From Heterobilharzia americana (lineage: Eukaryota > Platyhelminthes > Trematoda > Strigeidida > Schistosomatidae), in the NCBI GenBank assembly GCA_944470555.2, contig CALYCZ020000355.1:1-64000 (forward strand): a stretch of 64,000 nt of DNA, given 5' to 3'. Both the position numbers and the translations under genes were made by a program. Below, piece by piece: positions 20,522 to 31,700 of the stretch. Numbering within the stretch: the stretch's first letter is position 1; each line of letters begins with the position of its first letter. The notes beneath the pieces were generated by a model that was not told the origin of the DNA, searched no databases, and was given only the letters and a program-made list of their open reading frames with translations.

Positions 20522-20578
20522 GTGTGCACTGCTGAGGAGTCCCATACTAGTCGGACGAAACAGCTGTCCAGTGCTCTC
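20522..20578 (+). ncRNA. Hammerhead ribozyme with intact core
   Basis: Stem I is GCACTG (20526-20531) with CAGTGC (20569-20574). The core CTGAGGAG (20532-20539) fits CUGANGAG. Stem II pairs TCC (20540-20542) with GGA (20553-20555) plus G20539-C20556, with a 10-base loop. GAAA is at 20557-20560. Stem III is the self-complementary ACAGCTGT (20560-20567). The cleavage base C is 20568. All essential core bases known for the family are present. The loopless 4-bp stem III is a feature of SINE hammerheads, which may cleave better as dimers. Confidence 0.88.
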
Positions 20579-20943
20579 AGGTTTCCTTTGTTCCTTCAAC
20601 TGATGTCAGTCTACAATGAAAAACAACTTGAAATATTTTCAAATCTCCACAACTCCCTCAAAATATTACACTGATTTATTTGATTTATAACACACCACGT
20701 GATACAGTATTATTTACTTGATGATGTTTAGAACAGAAATTATCATTACTCATCATCATATGATTGTAATCACACCACTTTCGACATTCGATTTTTATAG
20801 TTACATCACCTCATATGAGTTGTCTTTATCGGTAGTAGAACTTTCCATATCTCTGATGTAAGTGTTGTGTCATTTCTATCACATGTGTTGCGTGTTGATT
20901 CGATGAACAAAAATTCAGTAATCAATCTCTCTCTCTCTTTACC

Positions 20944-22036
20944 TAAATGTATTGGACTTAAGTAGAGTGGCTTTATTTAACCCTATTGTGTGGTGTGTGT
21001 GTTAATGCATGCATAGCGACAGCCGACTGTTTTTCTACATTATTGATCTTATTTGGGTCTGTTATTCAATATATTTAGATAAATTCCTATGTTCGGCTAT
21101 TCTAACTGACCCCGACCAACCGGGCTAGTTTGACCTATGCACTTGACCTCATAGTTATTACATCGCATTTGATAGATTATATTATTTTGCTTAATTGGTT
21201 CTATCTGATCTTTAAACCAGCTGACAGAGTTTATCTCGGAGTGAGTTTGTAGGTTTAAATGCTCCTCCAATTCCAGCTCTGTTGAGGATCTTATGTACAG
21301 TTTCTGATGTACACACCTTCTACGGTAACACAATGGAGGCTGTGAACTCATTTCCACTCGTGTTGTCCTTATTAGTCGAACCCGTGTGACTGTTATTTTC
21401 TCGTTTCTTGTGAATATGTAGGAATTTCGTGATAAACTGTGGAAGATAATTATTAACTATTAGTGCTTCTTTTATGTGCTTCAATTCATTGTTTAGGTTG
21501 TTTCTGTGACTAGTCAGTTTTCTAGCTCTATCACTTGAACATTTGACTAAACCTGCCATAGCTGACATCTGATGGGATGATATGAAGTCTAGATACCTGT
21601 TGGAATGTGTTGGTCTTCTGTAGACAGTAGTATCCAAGCTACCGTCTATCCTTCCTTTTTATCCTGTAATTCTTCTGGTTCACTTTCTACCTTCTCGTAA
21701 GTGAATTGGATTGCGTCCACTACTGAGTTTATATGTATTAGGAAATTGTCGATATGTTCCTATTTCAACACAGTAAACGTGTCATCCATATATCGCCAGC
21801 ATATCTTAGGTGGAGGACTAAACTTTTGTAAAGCCATGCTTTCCTAACTATCCATAAATATATCTGCTACGATTAGGGATATTGGTGATCCCATTGCTAC
21901 TGTTTCTGTTTGTCTGTATATTTTGTCCTGAAACTTGAAGGCTGTGGAGGTGAGGCACAACTGTACGCCTAGTATAATCTCATCAAATACAAGAGGGTGG
22001 AATAAAGCCACTCTACTTAAGTCCGATATATTTAGG
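20944..22036 (-). pseudogene. Penelope-like element fragment (arm A copy)
   Basis: Inverted copy of the arm L PLE with the same breaks. Differences in the conserved frames include DFISSH for DFKSSH, SAMAGLV for SAKAGLV, KKRENN for KKRKNN, ELEEHL for ELEGHL and CNNYEV for CNDYEV. The terminal 36-bp inverted sequences are retained. The repeat-rich stretch near 22030-22060 (TATATATTTAG) differs in length from B. Confidence 0.8.
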
Positions 22037-22083
22037 TATATATATTTAGTATAAAGTATATTTAGGTTCGGCTTTATTTATCA

Positions 22084-22430
22084 CTCAATAGTCAGCCAAT
22101 GCTCAATCCACGACTGAAAGGATAACAGGAATAACTGGCAATATCGTGGCATACACATAGAAGCCCACCTGCCAACTGAAGTCGAGAAATTCGGCCGTGT
22201 AGAGTAACTGAAAATTACAAGTATCATTACAACAATTGACACCTATTGTACAAGATGTGGCTATCATACTCCAGTGGCTTAATGAATATATATCCCTTTG
22301 GAGTTTGAAAGGAAGAATGGGAATAACATCATTCACTGAGATGCAGGTACATCCAGGTGATAAACAAATCTCAGATAGAATAAAACATGAGTCCCGTATT
22401 ACTTTCGCCAATCACCGACTTATCATTGAT
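22084..22430 (+). mobile_element. Degenerate Sm-alpha-type SINE (arm A copy)
   Basis: Inverted copy of 18560-18905 with a few substitutions (for example CTCAGATAGAAT where L has CTCAAATAGAAT). No intact ribozyme core. Confidence 0.6.
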
Positions 22431-22507
22431 AATTACAGTAACATGAATATTATTTTAGAAAAAGAAAACAAACGAAACGGATTGATTAGTGTTAGTTGAA
22501 GCATTTT

Positions 22508-23635
22508 TCATCTTATATTATATACACATATCATAGAATCGTAAAGATTTCCATATATTAAACAGAATATTCGCATTATCATAAGTGTGTAAAGTAATAA
22601 ACTGTTGTCTAACATTTGAAATATATTTTTCAAAGAAAATATTTTTATATGAACAATTGGAATTTGAAGTTTTTCTAAAATAATACCAATTAATACATCA
22701 TCAAAGGGGAATAATTTCATATGACGTAATATCTTATTCAAGGTAATAACAACTGGTCGACTAAAAATTATTGTTCCACCAATAGGATAACTTGGATATG
22801 AATTGAATGGGAAATTTCTATTCGAAATAAACCATTTACTATTTTCATTTCGAAATGGTACAGCATGTTGAATTATATAACCTCCAACATATCTAGTATA
22901 TTCAATAGTATTAATATTTGAAAGATATTTTGCTAAATTCATTGGATTAACAATAAAATCTTGATCAATTAATAAAATAAACTTTGCATTAAAACAATGT
23001 AAAGTAGCGTATTCAATGGTTCCAATCAATTTTCGTGTTACATTATAATAACTTTCAATAAAATCAAATTGTAGAATATCTTGATATATTTTATGTTCAT
23101 AAAATATTCTAGATTGTATTAATGATGATGTATTCCATGCTGATATATTCTGTCTACCAAGAGTAAAGTAAATATATGCTCTAATACCATATTTTATATA
23201 ACATTTATAATTAGCCCATGTATTACGTAATGATTGGCGTAATTCAAACTGATCAATTGTTGATTTAATAAATAGTAGAATATTTGTTTCATTATTATAT
23301 GATAATGAATTACATTGGTTTTTTGGTGAAAGGATTGTATGAATATATGTTGTATTCGGTGTAAGTAAGTATTCATAATATCCAGTATGATTCATACTAT
23401 TATCAACAGGGTATACACTGTTATGCTTCTCGGTATATACAATAACTTTATCATTACATATCATATAATATATACCATTTATAAAAATTATTATAAAGTA
23501 TATAATATTGAAGAAAATAAACAGAATGATAAAACCTTGAAAAATACGTGTTAAAATAGTATAGTATAAAGTGTAATCAATGTTTCTTTCATATAGTATT
23601 CGATTGAATGGATAACACAAATGTATGCTGAGCAT
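22508..23635 (-). CDS. GT31 family beta-1,3-galactosyltransferase-like protein (arm A copy)
   Basis: The protein is identical to the arm L copy: membrane anchor at residues 34-59, DxD as D224-Q-D226, and D312-D313 near the C-terminus. Comparison by eye through the whole gene found one base difference, an Ile codon (ATC in L, ATA here) at about residue 52. The same suspected C-terminal frame change is present. The flanks are shared: a family-F 3' end upstream and a degenerate SINE downstream. If transcribed, it runs away from the palindrome centre. Confidence 0.85.
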   Translation of the reverse strand: MLSIHLCYPFNRILYERNIDYTLYYTILTRIFQGFIILFIFFNIIYFIIIFINGIYYMICNDKVIVYTEKHNSVYPVDNSMNHTGYYEYLLTPNTTYIHTILSPKNQCNSLSYNNETNILLFIKSTIDQFELRQSLRNTWANYKCYIKYGIRAYIYFTLGRQNISAWNTSSLIQSRIFYEHKIYQDILQFDFIESYYNVTRKLIGTIEYATLHCFNAKFILLIDQDFIVNPMNLAKYLSNINTIEYTRYVGGYIIQHAVPFRNENSKWFISNRNFPFNSYPSYPIGGTIIFSRPVVITLNKILRHMKLFPFDDVLIGIILEKLQIPIVHIKIFSLKNIFQMLDNSLLLYTLMIMRIFCLIYGNLYDSMICVYNIR

Positions 23636-23789
23636 TGCTACAATTATGAATTCAATTATCCCTTGATTTGTTCATTGAACATTATCTGTAAATAAAACAT
23701 ACAGCATAGTTAATCAAGTTAGCTTTGTATACCAATATGATACCCTGATAACCAAGTAGAGCTATAGTACCCGATAAATCACTTACTGT

Positions 23790-24340
23790 AATTATTATCA
23801 TTATTATTATTATTATTATTTTCCTCTTGGGTTCCTAGTTGAACATAGGAATTCAGTAGCACGCCGTTATTCCTCTCTTTTCTCTGCAATCTGTTCATCC
23901 TTTCTCCACGACTCCACACAAGCTTTCATTTCTTCCTCACATCATCGCCTCCACGTCACCCTCACCTCGGACGTCCAACTCATCGTTTCCAATCCAATAC
24001 ATCTCCATGTTCTTCTTCCGCATATTTGTTGGGTGATGGGTTCTCGCCTCCTTGGTTTGTTGCTAAGCCAGCCAGCCAGCCAGAGTTCCTTCTTACTTAT
24101 TCTTATTATCCTTTCCGGTCATCTGATCTCATCTTCAGTATCGAGTGAGCGTGGGTTGCAGCTGTTGATGAATGTCTGTAGTTTGTTGGAAGTGCTTTTC
24201 GTGACACACCAAGTTTCTGAACCATCACATAGAAGCAGTGACTTGACGTTGATGTTGAAAATCCGTTTCTTCTTCATGCTTTCTGCTGAATGCAGTGGAG
24301 TGCAGTAGATCTCCACACTAATATCAGATTAATGAAAGCC
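23790..24340 (-). pseudogene. Family-F retrotransposon 3' end (arm A copy)
   Basis: Counterpart of 16640-17200, with the (TTA)n tail at about 23790-23820 and a shorter (CTGG)n run (24066-24084). Frames again show SETWCVTK and STSNKLQTFIN on the reverse strand. Confidence 0.8.
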
Positions 24341-24656
24341 AGTCCTGCTTTGCGGATCCTCGCTTACTTTAAATGTATCGTAAATTATCCCCTAATGCCA
24401 TAAAAGACACTTCCGAAAATAGAATGCAGATCACTATCAAAAAAATAGTTTATATTCATCTGTCAAACGTTAACAACAGAAAATTTGTCACTTCTTACTG
24501 CTATCAGTCTCATCTTGAAACAGTAAGGTGGTCTTATTGCCAAATGATCTCTAGTACTTCATCAGCACACAGGACTGAACAGAATGAAACTGGCATCTCT
24601 TAAATGATAAATCAATACATCTAATCCATCCCAAACCGGAGGTCGATCACCGTGAG
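24341..24656. other. Spacer between retroelement ends
   Basis: Counterpart of 16321-16639. No gene recognised. Confidence 0.4.
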
Positions 24657-25747
24657 TGGGTTCACATGTCGGGAGAATTTTTGTGACACCTACAATATGC
24701 AGATGGCATAGTCCTGTTAGGTGAAGACACTGACAAGATCGAGAGTCTTCTGGACACTTTGACCACTGATTTGAGAATGTTTGAGATGCGTATATCACCA
24801 CTCAAATGTAAATTGTTACTCCAGGATTCATCTTCACCGGTTCCACGGCTAACAATAGAGAGTGTAATGGTTGAGTGTGTTGACCACTTCACTTACCTGG
24901 TAAGTAGGATCAGCCGTGGTGGCTCACTGACCGATGGAATCTCTACACCAATATAAAAGCATGACTGGCTTTTGTCAACTAACACCACATATGGCGCTGC
25001 CGTGATATCTGACTGCCTGTTATGGGTTGCGTGCACTGCACCTGCACCTGCACAGCAGTCCGCTCTGTTCCACTGTATGGCTGTGAAACATGGCCATTGA
25101 AGGTGGAAGACATGAGAAGGCTTCAAGTGTTTGACCACCGTTGCCTTCGTAGTATACGCCGTATTCCATGGTGTCACCACATGAGTAATGCAGAAGTGAG
25201 GTGTAGAGTTTTAGGGAGTAGAGGTGAATCAGTTGACGAAGTTGTGAACCTCCATCGACTGAGGTGGTTGGGACATGTGTTACTTATGCCTAGTAGCTGA
25301 TTGCCTCGTCACACAATGTTGGCTGAGGTGGGTGCAGGCTGGAAAAAGGGCCGAGATGGCCAGACTAAAACATGGCATCAATGTGTGAAGTGTTTGACAG
25401 TTGGTTTGAAACATGTGGGGCGACGGAGACTGGGTGGTTGGGATTGGCGGACAAGAGGAACCAGTGGTTGGAAACCCTAGGTGATCACATGGTTCAGAAC
25501 CGATGTCAGTGGCGCATATGCATACCGACACACATCATCCTCATCTTAACGACGCTATGCCGAACCTCACCATTTTCTCATTCTTCCTTTCTCTCTTTTC
25601 CTACTTCATATTTCTTTTGACTAAGTTTCCTTATCTTCATCTTTCACTCACTGCCTTTCTACTTGATGTACTGATATGAGGTGTGGCAACTCGGATCGTT
25701 ACGCAGTAATGCCTGTTCCTATGTTGATATTGATGATGATGATCACA
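24657..25747 (+). pseudogene. Family-Y retrotransposon RT 3' end (arm A copy)
   Basis: Reads QYADGIVLLGEDTDKIESLL near 24695, LYGCETWPLKVEDMRRL near 25075 and RLRWLGHVLLMPSS, then a TGA stop at about 25300. The stop is shared with arm L but absent from B. TWHQCVKCLTVGLKHVG follows. Ends with a (GAT)n tail near 25730-25742. Confidence 0.85.
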
Positions 25748-26076
25748 TGTCAGAGAGGATATCAGTTCCTTGGGGTGACAAGTGACAAAAGCAAGAAACC
25801 TTGGTAAAGCAAGGCTATCTGTCTCATCAAAATTCACCGTGATGGAGTGTCTCCTAGCTTGGTGATCACATTTTGAAATGATTAAAAGAAATCAGTCAGT
25901 ACTCAGGACTATACAGCATGAATTCGGTATTTCTCCAGTGATCAATCAATGTTTGGTCAAAATTTCTACATACGGTGAAGGAATGATGTGGAGAGTAGTA
26001 GAGTAGTGGTAGAAAGGTCTTATTTTTAAGACTGCTCAATAAGACCATGAAAGTAAACAAGATGAACCATTTCTAA
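25748..26076. other. Spacer
   Basis: Counterpart of 14901-15229. It has a GTAGTAGAGTAGTGG variant of the trinucleotide run. No gene recognised. Confidence 0.4.
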
Positions 26077-26420
26077 CTATCAAACAACAGCGAATTATAC
26101 TTGATGGCCCTTTTACTCCCGTGGTCTGGTGGATAATTCAATGGCGTTTGAAACGATGGGTACAAGGTTCGATTCTCCAATTGGAAAAACACCGCTCACT
26201 GAGGTGAAAAAAACACATTTAGCTGATTAGTCCGTGATAGTACAAAATGAATGTCCCGGATTCCACTACGAGTCACCAAGATGGACACAACATCATGAAT
26301 ATCCGGGAGTATCGAGGCGTCCTCATAGGAGCCCGTCTACCAACAGTGATTTAGCAGTTCGGCCCTGTATAGCAATGTGAAATTACTAGTATCAAACAAC
26401 AATGAACCGTTCTGTATTAC
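26077..26420 (+). mobile_element. Sm-alpha-type SINE with degenerate hammerhead (arm A copy)
   Basis: Box A TGGTCTGGTGG (about 26116-26126) and box B GGTTCGATTCTCC (about 26165-26177) precede CTGATTAGTCC and a decayed core. Same element as 14557-14900. Confidence 0.75.
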
Positions 26421-27610
26421 ATACAAAGCTCAGTTCTACACATGAACGGCATTAGATTTTCAACGCAGATAATATAAAGATTTACACCTCAGAATGTAGC
26501 CCGTTTCGAGATACAATGACGCGTGTTGGTGACATGATCAATTTAAGCACTACTTACCGATGATTTCAGTTGTTCAGGAGAGACGTGTGGAACCCGTTCA
26601 GAGTGAAGTAACATGGCACAGGTTGTATATCTGGTTCAATAGGAGGAGATGGACGGGCGGGCGGGCGTCAGTGGAAGTAGTCAGATGAGATAGATAGTTG
26701 GTCATTTGATTCATTTGATAGAACTGGTATACAGGAGAATACTGATATCAGTATTGTTGCAAGAGATTTCTGATAGGAAATCAATATTCGAAGTCATCAG
26801 CTGCTAACGTAGATGTCTTGCATTTCAATTCTTGTCTCATGTGTGGTTAGTTGAAATATCATTGGATAATTTATCCAATAACTTACCCATCAAAGTTAGC
26901 TATTTGACATTTGACATAGTTGTTTGATGGCAAGGAAGTATCCTGGGGGTTGGGTGGAGTCTCTTTTCATCAGTTCTCGTCTCTGAATGTAGTGTTCTTA
27001 CCTACTGAAATTGTGTTGTCATTTACGTTGTTTCACAGTCGTCAAAGTATCATTGTGGTGTGGTACAAATTAAACAGGCTGTTTTTCCTATAATCGTCTG
27101 AAGTGAATGATAGTTCTTGTATAAACTTGAGAAGTGTTATTTGGTTTACCTCATTTTGTGAAGTATTTAGTCGTATTTAAATGTAAATTTTTGTAACTGC
27201 ATATAATGAAAACTATTGATTACATACGTTTTGGTATCCTGATGATCAGCTGAAGTTGACAATGAAGAACAGAACGATTCGAGATGCTATTCAAAACCCC
27301 TTCAGTCCCAAAGAACATACTATTCATAAATGTTGGATTCATGGGAGGAACATTGTCAGAGATGCTGAATGATCGATTGTCCAAGGAACTGAAGAAGACC
27401 TTCTTCTTTTCCGCCTAACTTCGGATTGTTTTCTTTAGTCGACAATTAATTCATGGGTGTGTAGGAGATAAACTACCACCTTCGGCAACCCCATGTGTAT
27501 TTACTAATTCATCTGCTATTGTAGAGGTGGTTTAAATAAGCCGCACAAACCTTGTATCCTCTCACTGCATCTCTGAACACTATCCTGCATGGCTGATGGA
27601 AAGTGAGCGT
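26421..27610. other. Diverged repeat copy 2 (to about 27007) and spacer (arm A)
   Basis: Inverted counterpart of 13371-14556. The part to about 27007 is the unidentified dispersed repeat (GGCGGGCGGGCG patch near 26655). The rest holds no recognised gene. Confidence 0.5.
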
Positions 27611-29690
27611 TAAGTGATTGTTAGCGACAGCTGCTGATGAATGTCTGTAGTTTGTTGGAAATGCTTTTCGTGACGCTCCAAGTTTCTGAACCCTCTCATA
27701 GGAGCACTGACTTGATGTTAGTGTCGAGAATCCAGATGTTGTTCACGCTCTATGCTGAGTGCAAAAGATCTCTGCAGTCATTATTTCAGACTGATGCAGG
27801 AAGGCCTGTCTTACTTTCTTTCCGATCCCAGATTTGACATCCTCATCTATGCATGTGTCGCCGCCTGTAATTGAAACGACGCTGACTAGGTGGGAAGGTA
27901 GGTAGGTAGGTGTGGGGTGGTAGGTAGGTAGGTAGGTAAGTAGGTAGCTGAAAGAGACTGCTTCCTTTAGATTTATTCCGTCAATGGTGATTGGTGCTTG
28001 TTGTTGTTGTTGGTTGGTTATCTTCATCACCTCTGTCTTCTCTACGTTCACCTGGACGAAGTCCCATCTTCTTTCACTGACCTGAATCGCCTCTTCTGCC
28101 AACTTGTTAGTTTATGCCATTTTAGTCTGTTTATTAGAAATATCACACAGTGAAACAGTAGCATTTACTGGATAACGTTTCGGACACAATTTGTTGTCCA
28201 TATTCAACAACAAACACATGCAATCGAAATGATGTTGCATCTGTCCCAGATATATGGAAAATTCTACTACCCTTGTCATCACAGAGAAGGAGAGAAAACT
28301 AGGAATATATAAAGCCTGTCTCGAAGTTGTGGAGTTACCTGATATGAATATAGACACTTAATTGTATCCGAAACGTTATCCAGTAAATGCTACTGTTTCA
28401 CTGTGTGATATTTCTTATACACAGACTAAGATGGACTTACACTCGACCACAGTGCTCAAGTTTCACACTTGTATTGTAAGTTTATGCATGTAGATCTTCG
28501 AGTTTATGCTACAAGACATTAGACATAAATCATCATCAGTGGCGAAATATAAATCTTCTTGGCTCTTCTCATCGGTCAAACAGCGTATGCCCCTCTTCTC
28601 AATCCTCACGGTTGGCTGCATAATCCAGTCCAGTCAAGTCGACCACAATCAGGAAGATCATCGGCGATAGTAGGCGGTAACTTTGTCTTACTCCTTCCTG
28701 TCTTCACTTCAAAGCAATCACTGAGCTCTCCATTGTCAATCACTCGGCATGTAGCACCATCATATAGTACATACCTGTTGAATGAGGTTGATATAGGTTT
28801 GTGGCACTGAAACTGTAGTGTTGAAGCAGCTACCTGACAAATTACTTCTCGGTCCACACTACTGAAGACCTCTTCAAGGTCGATGAAGTTGAGGTTGAGT
28901 TGAGTTGAATATCATTCAATGCTCTGTTCTATGATGATGTGTAGCGTGGCGCTGCAATTTGATCCACACATGATTTGTTCTTCCTGAAGCCAGCCAGCCA
29001 GCCAGCCAGCGTGTTGCAGTCGTACTCCAGTTGAATCAAGAGAATTTTCATTCCAATCTCTCCAGGATGATACGGCCTGATAGTTTGTTTGCTTCGGGTA
29101 GATAGGAGCATGATTCCCTGCAAGTTCTTGCAGAGACTTTGGTCTCCCTTCTTTGGGAGTTTGACAAGGTGCATTTTCTTCCGATCTACTGGCAGGTACC
29201 TTCCTTTCCTTGCTTCCTTCCTTCCTTGAAAACCTTCTGCAATAGTGGTCGTGCTGCTTGCCCAGATTTTAGCAACTTCATGGCATGGCGTTCACAACTA
29301 CACTTCTGCTGTTGTCGGAGAGCTCGAGTTCACTGGTAATTCAATTCTGTGACTGGGCTGCTGGTGGTATTTTAGGACGAGTTGCAGCTGGTGGTGGTGG
29401 TGGTCAATTCAAGAGTTTTTCGAAGTAGTTGGCTCATTGTTTCCTTTGTTCCTCCTCTTTGATAACTAGGTTTCCTTCACTATCACTACCTTTATTGGTT
29501 TCATCTATGTTGATCTCTTCTCTACCAGATAGTAACCTGATTATTTGATATAATGTTGTCAGATCTCTATCTCTCCTACCTGCAGCCTGTTCTGCTTCAC
29601 TTGGAAGTGTGTAGTGGAAGTGTCTTTTGTCTTTGTGCTCACTCTTCTCCACTTCTTTGTCCAGTGTTGTGTTTTATAGGTTGTGTTCAT
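27611..29690 (-). pseudogene. Family-F retrotransposon (arm A copy), RT palm retained
   Basis: Same insertion as 10460-13370 in L, reverse strand. This copy keeps about 680 bp (28640-29325) missing from L and B. The retained part encodes LVKLPKKGDQSLCKNLQGIMLL, RKNKSCVDQIA (NQAGF-region equivalent, with CTGG repeats just before it) and an RT palm with VICQVAASTLQFQ and VIDNGELSDCFEVKTG. It is therefore closer to the ancestral element here. It loses everything beyond 29690: the TTTTC of the linker joins AGTTAACAC at a TTCA microhomology, removing the endonuclease half. Confidence 0.82.
28118..28478. mobile_element. PLE-derived inverted-repeat insert (arm A copy)
   Basis: Counterpart of 12497-12857. 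The terminal inverted repeats and the flanking GTTTATGC duplication are retained. The interior differs by a few bases (GTTGTCCATATTCAACAAC). Confidence 0.6.
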
Positions 29691-31460
29691 TTCCTCTTTT
29701 CAGTTAACACAGCCAAATTAGTTCAGATCATGTAAATCTGCTTCAATAGCTTGTTTGGTCTGATTTTCTGATCACTCTGATCTAACCAGTGAAATCTATA
29801 GGTCAATCTGAGTGGTTAACAACTACTCAAGTTATTCTGAAGTATAAAGCTTCCTTCCCTTACTGATTTTTCAAAAACCTGTCTCTCCAGCCAGAATCAT
29901 TCATTCTTTTGTAATCAGTGTTTGTAATAGGGAATATAACAAACAGTAAAGCAATGCTCCATATCTGAGGTATTTTACTCTCTCTGTCTCTGTTCTGTCA
30001 ATCAGACTTGTATAATCCCATCGTTACTTCCTTGAATAAAATATTCCCTACAAACGTTTTGCAAATAAAGTATAACACAGTTGATCTAAGTATCCTTGTA
30101 GGGTATTTTAGATAAACTTTCATTCCCATGGTTGGGAACAGTTCACCAGGATCTGTAATTAGTCTCAGTCAGTCTTATGAATATTTCGGAAGACTGAGAA
30201 ACTTACATTCCAAGTGTTTATTCAGGCATTTATATATTCATTCACCTATTCCTGAAGTTGGTTTAAATGGGCACCATGTTCATCCTGTGCTAACACAAGG
30301 CCATTTACAGTAATTCAGTCATAACACCGGTTAGTACAGACTGACACCAGTTGGAGAATCATTGAAAAGCCGAGGACACCGAAGAGCTCCACCGTAAGAC
30401 TCCTTAGTGGTAGGCACCCATGAAATTCAGACCTAGGGGTGAAGGCATTTACCTTTCAGCCACAGTTTTATACTACTGTCAGTCTACTACGTAGCACGAT
30501 CATCCACCAAGCTCTAAGGTTGACATTCATTCCACTTCCGATTAGTTGACTATACAGGTCATGGCTTCTAATTTAGAACTTCGAGATATCCATCTTGAAA
30601 CGAGTATAGAGTAAGGTAGTTTGAGTTCTCATATTATGAGGAAACAACTGTTCACTGCTTCTTTGTCGGATGTCAGTAAGTGAAAAATACTGTCTGGAAA
30701 TAAATAAAATCCTCATAAACTTCAAAGTACTATATATATACATCAAAGATATTCTAAGTACTTACTCCTCTTTTAGATTGTACGTACTGGTCACCAAACG
30801 CTTGAATCAAATAAATCTATTCGAAAAATGAATAAATTTTAATTGGTTTGCCATACACTGATCATATCTCACGTGAATAGTTCGACATTTTACAGTAAAG
30901 TTTATAAAAGGATTGTAATTGTTAACATTTGATGTAGCGTAAAGAGTTTTGCATAGTGAAATGCCTGATTACTTATAGGTGACCTTATTATCATTATCCT
31001 TATCACTACTGTTAACAAGCAATACATTTTACATTATACTCTTTAATCAATCAAATCTGTCTTATGCTAATATGACAATACAATCTCCTAGCATTCATGT
31101 ATTCAAAGTCAAAACTGACTTTTGTTTGACTAACTTGAGAAACCGTTGTGATTGGTCAGTTGTTTCACAATTAAGGTCATTGTCTTTATTTTTAATATAA
31201 TGGTGTATCGATTGATATAGTTATGATCCTAACATGATTTGTTCATTAGCTTGTCAAAAATCTGGATTAATATAGTTGAGAAACAAGAAAATATAATAAT
31301 TGTACTTCTATTGTTTCATAAGGAAGAAAAAGCTTCAAAAATTATTAGTCACTTTTCTATGCTGTGAGTATTTCGATTCGAAATTCTTGAAAGTAACAAG
31401 TTTACTTGATATTCAGTTATTGTTGTATTTTGAGGTTAATGAGCATTTTACCCTTAAGGT
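29691..31460. other. AT-rich spacer with a SINE remnant (arm A)
   Basis: Counterpart of 7721-9499 in L. It contains the degenerate SINE (30311-30481, reverse). Compared with L and B a GTCTGCAATA-like segment near 29930 is missing. No gene recognised. Confidence 0.5.
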
Positions 31461-31566
31461 AATATACGTCACGGACTAACTATAGCTGGAGAACCATGAA
31501 AGACGCTAGAGCACTAGATAGATGTTTCGTCGCATGATAGGACTCCTCAGAAGTACGTACGCCTGC
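31461..31566 (-). mobile_element. Hammerhead SINE remnant (arm A copy)
   Basis: The reverse strand shows CTGAGGAGTCC...GCGACGAAAC, with GC inserted in the stem II strand relative to B. The adjacent GTACG repeat differs in sequence from L and B. Confidence 0.55.
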
Positions 31567-31700
31567 GTACTGCTCAACTTTTATCATAATCTGTAGTCCT
31601 TAATAAATGTTATGCCAATCTTTTCTTGTGGAACTTTAAAAATTTATAATACTTCAAAGCGTATGAATAGTTTTGCTTACATGTAATCAATCTTTTGACT

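Larger units (their letters stand above)
20356..20630. mobile_element. Fold-back tRNA/hammerhead SINE at the palindrome centre
   Basis: A 275-bp unit whose arms (20356-20464 and 20522-20630) are inverted copies. Each begins CAAGTTG, runs through a shared GACTGACATCA segment, then AAGGAAAC, and ends in a hammerhead. The loop is a tRNA-like head. The whole unit recurs as 42139-42413 in a different left flank, so it is a discrete element and not just a by-product of the giant palindrome. The giant palindrome is centred (about 20494) within one base or so of the element's own centre (20493). Confidence 0.8.

Noticed and set aside
20340..20650. Genuine tRNA gene at the palindrome centre
   Set aside because: Box B is good but the acceptor and anticodon arms do not form. 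The head is part of a SINE.
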